From: Aestuariispira ectoiniformans
GTDB lineage: Bacteria; Pseudomonadota; Alphaproteobacteria; UBA8366; Aestuariispiraceae
Length of the DNA stretch: 64,000 nucleotides
Assembly: GCF_025136295.1 (NCBI RefSeq)
Contig: NZ_CP062788.1
Coordinates: forward strand, 372,001-436,000
Direction: 5' to 3'
A program made the position numbers and the translations under genes. Every line of letters starts with the position of its first letter. Within the stretch, counting starts at the first letter, position 1. This document shows positions 42,959 to 49,505 of the stretch, piece after piece. The notes beneath the pieces were generated by a model. That model saw nothing but the letters and a program-made list of their open reading frames with translations. It searched no databases and was not told the origin of the DNA.

Positions 42959-42987
42959 CTTGAGATCGGCGCTCCACTCGCCTATAT
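42959..42987 (+). promoter_or_regulatory. RpoH-type heat-shock promoter of htpG
   Basis: CTTGAG (42959-42964) and CCTATAT (42981-42987), with 18 bases between CTTG and CCTATAT, match the alphaproteobacterial RpoH consensus of a CTTG box and a C-Y-TATNT box. It is 45 bp upstream of the htpG ATG. Confidence 0.65.
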
Positions 42988-43032
42988 CCGGAGCAGTCGT
43001 TTATTTTGTTGGCAATAGAGGAACGTGAAATA

Positions 43033-44937
43033 ATGTCCGAACAGACGGAAAACCAAACCCACACCACGGAAACTATGGGGTTCCAGGCCGAAGTCGGCCG
43101 ATTGCTCGACATCGTTACACATTCACTTTACAGCGAACGCGAAATTTTCCTGCGGGAGCTGATCTCCAACGCGGCGGATGCCTGCGACCGCCTGCGCTAT
43201 GACGCACTGACCGAGCCGGACCTATTGTCGGGCGACAGCGATTTCGCCATCGACATCTCCTTCGACAAGGATGCGAAAACCATCACGCTGTCGGACAACG
43301 GGTCGGGCATGAACCGGGACGAGCTGGTGCATAACCTGGGCACCATCGCGCGCTCCGGCACGTCGGCCTTCGTCGACAAGCTGACCGGCGATTCCAAGAA
43401 AGATGTGAACCTGATCGGCCAGTTCGGCGTCGGCTTCTATTCCGCCTTCATGATCGCAGACAAGGTGACCGTCGACAGCCATCGCGCCGGTGAGGACCAC
43501 GCCTGGAAATGGACCAGCGACGGACGCGGCGAGTTTACCGTGGAGCCGGGCCAACGCGAAGCCCGCGGCACCACGATCACCCTTTATGTGAAGGACGACG
43601 CGGAAGAGTTTCTCGACGAAAGCCGCCTGCGCCATATCGTCAAAACCTATTCCAATCATATCCCCTTCCCGATCCACCTGGACAAGGTGGAAGAGGGTGA
43701 GGCGAAACAGGAACAGCTTAACGACGCCAATGCGCTCTGGACCCGCCCCAAATCCGATGTGACGGAAGAGCAGCATAAGGAATTCTACCACCATGTGGCC
43801 CATGCCTTCGACGATCCGTGGATGACCCTGCATTTCCGCGCGGAAGGCATGATCGAATATGCGGGCCTGCTTTATGTGCCCTCCAGCCGCCCCTTCGACC
43901 TGTTCAACCCGGAACGCATGTCCAAGCTGAAGCTTTATGTGAAGCGGGTCTTCATCTCCGACGAATGCGACGACCTGATCCCGCAGTATCTGCGCTTCCT
44001 GCGCGGGGTGGTGGATTCGGAAGACCTGCCGCTGAACGTCAGCCGTGAGATGCTGCAGAACAACCCGGTGGTGAACAAGATCCGCGCCGGGCTGACCAAG
44101 CGCGTGCTGGGCGAACTGGCGAAAAAGGCGGAAAAAGAGCCGGAAGAATACGCCACCTTCTGGGGTAACTTCGGCATGGTCCTGAAAGAGGGCCTCTATG
44201 AATCCGCCGCCGACCGTGAACAGTTGCTGAAACTGGCCCGCTTCCGCTCCACCAAATCGGATGGGCTGGTGTCGCTGGCGGAATACATCACCCGCATGAA
44301 GGAAGGCCAGGACGCGATCTACTACATCGCAGGCGAGGACAAGGATGCGCTGGCGAAAAGCCCGCAGCTTGAAGGCTTTGCCGCCAAGGATGTGGAAGTC
44401 CTCTACATGACCGATCCGGTGGACGAATTCTGGATTCCCTCCGTCGGCGCCTTTGAGGAGAAAGAGTTCAAATCCGTCACCCGCGGCGGCGCGGACCTGT
44501 CCAATATCAAGGGCGAGGCCGACGCCGAGGACAAGGAAGCCGACAAGGACACAGCCCCCGCAGAGGGCATCGAGGCGCTCATCAAGGCGGTCAAGGAGGC
44601 GCTCGGCGACGACGTCAAGGAAGTGCGCAGCTCCGACCGCCTGACCAGCAGCGCGGTCTGCCTTGTCGCCGACGAGACCGGCATGGACATGCATCTGGAA
44701 CGGCTGCTGAAACAGCATAACCAGCTCGACAGCACCGGCCCGCGCATCCTGGAAATCAACCCGAAACATGCGCTGATCAAGGCGCTGGCCGAACAGGCGA
44801 CGGGCAAGGACGACCTGAGCGATGCGGCCTGGCTGCTGCTGGATCAGGCGCGTATCCTGGAAGGGGAGACGCTTCCCGACCCGACCGGCTTTGCCCAGCG
44901 CATGGCAAGCGTCATGACCAAAAGCTTCGGCGGCTAA
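43033..44937 (+). CDS. htpG: Chaperone HtpG (Hsp90)
   Basis: 634-residue bacterial Hsp90. The GHKL ATPase motifs are intact: ELISNAADACDRLRYD (motif I), DNGSGMNRDELVHNLGTIARSGT (motif II) and GQFGVGFYSAFMIADKV (motif III). The middle and C-terminal domains are of normal length, with a slightly acidic insert (GEADAEDKEADKDTAPA) before the C-terminal dimerisation part. GAGGA 11 bases before the ATG at 43033 decides the start against a TTG at 43006. It lies behind an RpoH-type promoter and ends at a strong terminator. Confidence 0.97.
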   Translation: MSEQTENQTHTTETMGFQAEVGRLLDIVTHSLYSEREIFLRELISNAADACDRLRYDALTEPDLLSGDSDFAIDISFDKDAKTITLSDNGSGMNRDELVHNLGTIARSGTSAFVDKLTGDSKKDVNLIGQFGVGFYSAFMIADKVTVDSHRAGEDHAWKWTSDGRGEFTVEPGQREARGTTITLYVKDDAEEFLDESRLRHIVKTYSNHIPFPIHLDKVEEGEAKQEQLNDANALWTRPKSDVTEEQHKEFYHHVAHAFDDPWMTLHFRAEGMIEYAGLLYVPSSRPFDLFNPERMSKLKLYVKRVFISDECDDLIPQYLRFLRGVVDSEDLPLNVSREMLQNNPVVNKIRAGLTKRVLGELAKKAEKEPEEYATFWGNFGMVLKEGLYESAADREQLLKLARFRSTKSDGLVSLAEYITRMKEGQDAIYYIAGEDKDALAKSPQLEGFAAKDVEVLYMTDPVDEFWIPSVGAFEEKEFKSVTRGGADLSNIKGEADAEDKEADKDTAPAEGIEALIKAVKEALGDDVKEVRSSDRLTSSAVCLVADETGMDMHLERLLKQHNQLDSTGPRILEINPKHALIKALAEQATGKDDLSDAAWLLLDQARILEGETLPDPTGFAQRMASVMTKSFGG

Positions 44938-44959
44938 ACACCCCGCAAGCCGACACATC

Positions 44960-44998
44960 AAAAGCCTTCCGTCTCACCCGGCGGAAGGCTTTTTCTTT
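44960..44998 (+). terminator. Rho-independent terminator after htpG
   Basis: The 12-bp stem AAAAGCCTTCCG (44960-44971) and CGGAAGGCTTTT (44982-44993) runs into TTTCTTT. It can act in both directions. Confidence 0.85.
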
Positions 44999-45052
44999 AC
45001 GCCGCCGGGGGCGTTACCGTCACCGGTGAAATATGTCGGCGTGGAAGCCTCC

Positions 45053-45083
45053 ATGGGTACGCGGGTCAAGCCCGCGCATGACG
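45053..45083. repeat. GC hairpin of a dispersed intergenic repeat
   Basis: CATGGGTACGCGGGTCAAGC leads into a GCGGG-TCAA-GCCCGC hairpin and ends ...GCATGACG. The layout corresponds to the right part of the palindrome at 7905-7937. Confidence 0.5.
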
Positions 45084-45111
45084 AATTACTATTAGCAGTA
45101 CACCTTAATCC

Positions 45112-45200
45112 GTTCGTCCCGGCGAAGGCCGGGATCTCCTGATGCCTTCTCAACCGCCGGAGCTTACGGCCTGAAATCCCCGATCAGGTCCGGGACGAAC
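45112..45200. repeat. Large inverted repeat, intergenic
   Basis: GTTCGTCCCGG (45112-45122) pairs with CCGGGACGAAC (45190-45200), enclosing CGGCGAAGGCCGGGA and other GC-rich palindromes. This type of element (containing CCCGGCGAAGGCCGGGA) is repeated in many alphaproteobacterial genomes. Confidence 0.65.
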
Positions 45201-45259
45201 GGTGATTGTTTGATTGAAAACTCTCGGCAGTCGGGGCGCGCCCTTGGGGTCTTGAGACC

Positions 45260-45408
45260 CTATCGGTCCGAACGGTGCCGGTCTGCTCTGGACCACGCAA
45301 GGTGGCATGCCCCGCCTCGGCGATTATGGTGACCTGACCGGGATATACTCGGGCCCGAGATTTTCTGGGTCAGGAGGGGAGTGCGCAGGTCTTACCGCAG
45401 GCAGACAA
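45260..45408 (-). ncRNA. ssrS: 6S-like regulatory RNA candidate
   Basis: No gene fits here, yet the sequence folds into one long interrupted hairpin on the minus strand. GTCTGC (45401-45406) pairs with GCAGAC (45281-45286). A central section reads CTCCCCTCCTGACC on one side and GAGGCGGGGCATGCC on the other, and a terminal hairpin CCTGACC...GGTCAGG encloses CTCG-GGCC-CGAG. A rod with a central bubble bordered by a CCCCT strand and a GGGGCATGC strand is the 6S layout, with GCATGC also found in E. coli 6S. A promoter-like TTGACT (45436-45441) and TAGGCG (45413-45418), 17 bp apart, are positioned to start RNA near 45406. Identification is tentative; the gene symbol depends on it. Confidence 0.45.
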
Positions 45409-45461
45409 TATTCGCCTAGCGCACTCCGCCCCAAAAGTCAAGAACAAAATAGGAACAAACT

Positions 45462-46730
45462 CTATTTCTGTGCCGCCCGGACCGGTACCGGCACCTTGCG
45501 TTCCAATTCGAATGTCAGCCGTTCGATCAGGATTTCCTGGGCGCGCTGCACCACCTCCGGCAGGGCGTGGTGGCGGGCGAACATCTTCTGGGCCCGCTTG
45601 CGCAGGTCCTCCGTGCTGGGCAGGGCGCTCAGGTCAAAGCTGTGGACAAGCTGGTCGATCTCCTGGGACAGCGCCGTGCGGTTTTCCGCAAGCTGTGTTT
45701 TCCAGCGTTCGATCATTTCTGGCATTTCCGCCTGCCAGCCGTGCAACCCTTCGATGGAGGCATCGAAACGTTCCCGCCCCGGGGCCAGCGCCTGCTGCAG
45801 CTCGGCAACGGAGTTCTGCACATCGAATTTTGCCGCCAGATGCTGGGCCGCGCGCTCGATCACACCCCGGCCGAGGCGGCGCATGTCGGTCACCACCTCC
45901 TGCGGCGGGCGTTTCAGGTCGGAGACCAGCCGCGCCCAGGACATCACCTTGAGCGTGTAATAGCTGAAATCCACCTCATACCAGAAGAAACCCTGGCGCG
46001 CCGCGCTCTGAAAATGGTGGTGGTTGTTATGCCAGCCCTCGCCGAAGGTCAACAGCGCCAGCCACCAGTTGTTGCGCGACTGGTCGCCGGTCAGATAGCG
46101 CTTGCGCCCGACCACATGGGCCAGCGAATTGATCGAGAAAGTCGCATGCCACAGCGCCACGGTCGACCAGAAGAAGCCGACGATCAGCCCCGACCAGCCC
46201 GCCAGCAACCAGGTCACCAGGCCCAGCAAGACCGCAGGCAGATAGGGATGCCGGTCCAGCCAGACCAGTTCCGGATATTTCGCCAGATCGGGAACCGCCT
46301 CCATATCGGTCTCCGCATAGCGCGGCGTGAAGAACCAGCCCAGATGGGAATACCAAAAGCCCTTGTGGATCGGCGAATGCACATCTTCAACCGTATCGGA
46401 ATGGCGATGATGATGGCGATGGTTCGCCGCCCACCACAACACCCCGCGCTGGGCGGAGCTTTGCGCGATAAAGCCCAGGATAAAGGCCACCACCCGGTTG
46501 GCCTTGTAACTGCGATGGGAGAAATAGCGGTGATAACCGCCGGTGATCCCGAACATGCGAAGCGCATAGAGACCCGCGAAAACGGCCAGATCGACCCAGG
46601 ATACACCGGTCCAGATCGCGGCGAAACAGACCAGATGCGCCAGAATGAAAGGCGTCATCCCGGTCCAGTCGATGCGGTCGAGCGAAGAGGTTGCGGCCCG
46701 TGACGTGGGCAAGGCGTGGTTCTCAGGCAT
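45462..46730 (-). CDS. Acyl-CoA/lipid desaturase with C-terminal helical extension
   Basis: 422-residue membrane-bound delta-9-type fatty acid desaturase introducing a double bond into acyl chains. The three di-iron histidine boxes are present: HRYFSH (residues 67-72), HRHHH (about 104-108) and HNNHHHF (about 240). Hydrophobic helices surround them. A helical C-terminal extension of ~110 residues (RRLGRGVIERAAQHLAAKFDVQNSVAELQQAL...) follows and is longer than in typical desaturases; it may bind partners or the membrane. The ATG at 46730 with AGGTG upstream is used rather than a GTG at 46736. Encoded alone, between the 6S-like RNA and an NADPH:FMN reductase-type gene. Confidence 0.88.
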   Translation of the reverse strand: MPENHALPTSRAATSSLDRIDWTGMTPFILAHLVCFAAIWTGVSWVDLAVFAGLYALRMFGITGGYHRYFSHRSYKANRVVAFILGFIAQSSAQRGVLWWAANHRHHHRHSDTVEDVHSPIHKGFWYSHLGWFFTPRYAETDMEAVPDLAKYPELVWLDRHPYLPAVLLGLVTWLLAGWSGLIVGFFWSTVALWHATFSINSLAHVVGRKRYLTGDQSRNNWWLALLTFGEGWHNNHHHFQSAARQGFFWYEVDFSYYTLKVMSWARLVSDLKRPPQEVVTDMRRLGRGVIERAAQHLAAKFDVQNSVAELQQALAPGRERFDASIEGLHGWQAEMPEMIERWKTQLAENRTALSQEIDQLVHSFDLSALPSTEDLRKRAQKMFARHHALPEVVQRAQEILIERLTFELERKVPVPVRAAQK

Positions 46731-46853
46731 AATCACCTAACGTAATAAAACAGATAAAACACAAGAGGCTCGGCCGCAGCATAGGCCGAAGGCAATAACA
46801 TCTCGTTAAAGATGGGGCGAAAATGGCAAAACCCAAGGGGCTTTGTCAAAGAT

Positions 46854-47405
46854 TCAGACGGTTTCCGCCTGCCGCACCGCCGCCGAAAAGGCCTCCAGCG
46901 CATGCGAAACAATCGGGGCCAGCTCCGGATGCGCCGCAATTTCCTGTGCCATCAAACCCTTGGCAAGCAGCGGCACGGTGATAAAGGCCTCCTCCACCAA
47001 TGTGGCGGACATGGTGGTCAGCACCAGTTTCAATGCCTCCTGCGCATGGCTTGCGCGTGGCGAGGCGTTGAACAGGGCCACCGGCTTGTAGGGAAAACGA
47101 TGGCTGCCCACCAGCCAGTCCAGCATATTCTTGAAGCTGCCGGGAATGCCGCGCGCATATTCCGGACAGGAGATCAAAACCCCGTCCGCCTCCCCGATCA
47201 GCGCGTCCAGTTCCGCCACCGCCGGCGGCAACGGTTCAGACCCATCGGGGCCAAGCAGGTCCGGGTTGAAATGCGGCAACTCGCCCAACCCAGCATAACG
47301 CACAATCCGCACACCTTCCGGTGCCAAAATTTCCGCTGCGCCCAGCAATTCGCTATTGGAAGATTCAGCCCGAAGGCTCCCGGATATGGATAGGATTTTT
47401 GGCAT
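46854..47405 (-). CDS. NADPH-dependent FMN reductase-family protein
   Basis: 183-residue flavodoxin-like protein. The FMN phosphate loop ISGSLRAESSNS (residues 7-18) and the CPEYARGIPGSFKNMLDWLVG segment, matching the SPEYN-x-x-PG-x-LKN-x-DW family motif, identify it with NADPH:FMN reductases and azoreductase-like quinone reductases. Here the first Pro-Glu-Tyr is preceded by Cys. It may reduce quinones or free flavin; the electron acceptor is unknown. It is 26 bp beyond the PD-(D/E)XK-type gene and on the same strand, so the two may be cotranscribed. Confidence 0.85.
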   Translation of the reverse strand: MPKILSISGSLRAESSNSELLGAAEILAPEGVRIVRYAGLGELPHFNPDLLGPDGSEPLPPAVAELDALIGEADGVLISCPEYARGIPGSFKNMLDWLVGSHRFPYKPVALFNASPRASHAQEALKLVLTTMSATLVEEAFITVPLLAKGLMAQEIAAHPELAPIVSHALEAFSAAVRQAETV

Positions 47406-47431
47406 AGGCGTCTCCCTTTGCAGCAGATGCG

Positions 47432-48766
47432 CTAGTCAGCATCTATTGCCTCAGGGGTCAAGTCAGACGTTTGCGGTGATTTGGAAGCAACAGGCTTCGG
47501 CGGCGCAGGCTGCCATGCCCGAAGATGTTGACCGACCAAGTCATAAAATTCAGGAACAATGCGCTCGACGTCTTCAATGAATGTGCGCGATCCCGCAAAT
47601 CGGCCACCAAGGTCTTCGATCAACATAACCTCGAAGGCATGTGGAACAAGTGACGAGTTTTCTGTCTGAAGCAAATCCGGGCTTTCGCGCAATTCCGAAA
47701 GAGCCGCCTGTGTTGGTTTTACTTTTGACGGCCACGAAGCACGCACAAAGATACGCGCGTCATCATCCTTCAACATCCGAAGCAACCAATTTACACGGGC
47801 TTTTGTCGATTTTTTGTCAGCAGGAGCCTTAAGCTTCATACCAACCACAACACATTTTCTCAGTAAGTCCGTTTCGGTTTCCAAATCAGCTGCGGCATCC
47901 GGTATTTGCAGCGTCGCTTTGAAAGATTGATCATCTACAAATTTTGCGATTTCGGCCTTGAGGCGACCAATCGGATCATCATTAAACTTGCGTTCCAACT
48001 TCAGCTTAACCGTCTTGCCAATATTCCGTGACATCAACAGACACAGGTCTCGCTGTTCCTCAATCCAGGCAGCAACAACCTCTTCCACCTCCGGCGAAGT
48101 CTTTGTGAGGGGAGCGCCAGCTCCGACAGCACGCACAACCTCACGCCAGTTCTTGCCCATATGGTTAAAGCCTTCGACACCTGTCGAGCTATGTTCGAGA
48201 AACCGCCGAAACTCAGAAAGAAGAAATTTCTGTTCTTCATCAGAAACTACGTCTTCAAGCTCCAACAGCTGGCACTTTGTCAGCACCCACATCCACGGCC
48301 AGTGGAACAGACTTGCTTTCTTCAAAAGTGATTTTGGTAACTTCACAGGAGGATGGTCCGCGCGCGCAACAAATTGGTTGCTCAACGTAATGACTGCATC
48401 AATTCCATTGGCCTTCGCCAATTCCATATATTTGGAAATCTGCTCCTCTTGAATCTCTGCCTTCCCAATTTTGGCCTCAACAAGGGCGGTCCATTCCTTC
48501 GAACCTGATTTTACACTTATAAATCCGTCTGGACGCTCATTGCCAGTGCCGCCATTCTGTAGAACAACTTCCGTATAGGTCTCTATTTTTGTCCGCTTAC
48601 CAACGCGTTGTCCCGCTGATGCCAGCAACGATGACGCGAGATCCGGTATTTGGGGTAATACAGCTAAAAACGTAGAGACAATTCTCTTCTCTTTGCTCGT
48701 TTCCGCAACAATTGGAAAAAGTCGTGCTTGCTCGCCCTGCTTCAGTTTTTGAGGCAGTTCAGTCAT
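47432..48766 (-). CDS. PD-(D/E)XK nuclease-like protein of unknown role
   Basis: 444-residue protein. Residues 79-80 (PD) and 97-99 (E-A-K), in GNERPDGFISVKSGSKEWTALVEAKIG, form a PD-(D/E)XK nuclease core, with the preceding E62 and the following Q109-x3-Y113 as expected for this fold. The remaining ~300 residues, rich in helices, contain no domain I can name; an RNA/DNA-binding or regulatory function is possible. Stand-alone nucleases of this type are frequent in defence and conflict systems, but the catalytic activity here is predicted only. GGGAG precedes the ATG at 48766, which gives MTELPQKLKQGEQ; a longer frame to 48811 lacks a ribosome site. Codon use is less GC-rich than around, consistent with transfer. 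Confidence 0.65.
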   Translation of the reverse strand: MTELPQKLKQGEQARLFPIVAETSKEKRIVSTFLAVLPQIPDLASSLLASAGQRVGKRTKIETYTEVVLQNGGTGNERPDGFISVKSGSKEWTALVEAKIGKAEIQEEQISKYMELAKANGIDAVITLSNQFVARADHPPVKLPKSLLKKASLFHWPWMWVLTKCQLLELEDVVSDEEQKFLLSEFRRFLEHSSTGVEGFNHMGKNWREVVRAVGAGAPLTKTSPEVEEVVAAWIEEQRDLCLLMSRNIGKTVKLKLERKFNDDPIGRLKAEIAKFVDDQSFKATLQIPDAAADLETETDLLRKCVVVGMKLKAPADKKSTKARVNWLLRMLKDDDARIFVRASWPSKVKPTQAALSELRESPDLLQTENSSLVPHAFEVMLIEDLGGRFAGSRTFIEDVERIVPEFYDLVGQHLRAWQPAPPKPVASKSPQTSDLTPEAIDAD

Positions 48767-48866
48767 CCCCTTGCTCCCGTAATACATGAATTGGCTAGGT
48801 AAACTTTCCACAAGAGTTGCTAATATAGCAATCCTTAATTGATTTTCTGATTAACAATTCCCTCCC

Positions 48867-48908
48867 TTGACTCTTTTAGACTCTAGTCTAAATTAGACTG
48901 TAGTCTAA
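48867..48908 (+). promoter_or_regulatory. Promoter with two TetR operators
   Basis: TTGACT (48867-48872) and TAAATT (48889-48894), 16 bp apart, form a strong promoter for the TetR-rph-like pair. Two near-identical palindromes, TTAGACTCTAGTCTAA (48876-48891) and TTAGACTGTAGTCTAA (48893-48908), cover the spacer, the -10 box and the start region, 17 bp centre to centre. They should bind two TetR dimers and block initiation. Confidence 0.75.
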
Positions 48909-48926
48909 AATTGAGTGGAATTGGTT

Positions 48927-49505
48927 ATGGGGCGGAAATCGTCGAAAGAGGTGATCCTGGATGCGGCTTTCGAGCTGGTCGAGGAGGTTGGTTATGACGG
49001 GGCGACCATTGATGCGATTATCGCACGGGCGGGGATCGCGCGCGGCACCTTCTATTACAATTTCAAAAGCAAGGAAGCGGTGATTGTCGCGCTGGCGCGG
49101 CATAAGTTCCGGCCACTGGCAGAGCAGGTGGAGGCAAAACTGGCAAGCGGGGCCAGCCCGCTGGATGCGCTGGAGGTGATGGTCGGGCAGACCATGCAGT
49201 GGAATCTGGACCATCCCCATTTCGCAGAGGCACTGATCCGCTGCAGCCAGACGGAACTGGGCAAGAGCCTGCCGCCGGACCCGAATAACCCCGCCTCTTT
49301 CCGTAGCTTCGTTGCCGGGTTGATCGCCCGCGGGCAGGAAGAGGGCAGCATTCGCAACGATACGCCCGCCCAGATGCTGGCGGTCATGCTGACCTCGCTT
49401 TTGCTGCACGGGATTGCCGCCTGGCTTTATGCACCGACCAAGCCGGACCTGCAGGTCTGGGGCCAAAAGGCCCTGCAGCTTTTCTGGGAAGGATGCCGGA
49501 AATGA
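48927..49505 (+). CDS. TetR/AcrR-family autorepressor
   Basis: 192-residue TetR-type regulator. The helix-turn-helix domain is at residues ~8-55 (VILDAAFELVEEVGYDGATIDAIIARAGIARGTFYYNFKSKEAVI). The ATG at 48927 (MGRKSSKE) is chosen because typical TetR proteins begin just before the first helix; an upstream ATG at 48915 is in frame. Two 16-bp operators overlap its promoter, so it is very likely self-regulated, and its stop codon overlaps the start of the Rph-like gene (ATGA), which makes both one operon. Its inducer may be a compound handled by that enzyme. Confidence 0.9.
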   Translation: MGRKSSKEVILDAAFELVEEVGYDGATIDAIIARAGIARGTFYYNFKSKEAVIVALARHKFRPLAEQVEAKLASGASPLDALEVMVGQTMQWNLDHPHFAEALIRCSQTELGKSLPPDPNNPASFRSFVAGLIARGQEEGSIRNDTPAQMLAVMLTSLLLHGIAAWLYAPTKPDLQVWGQKALQLFWEGCRK

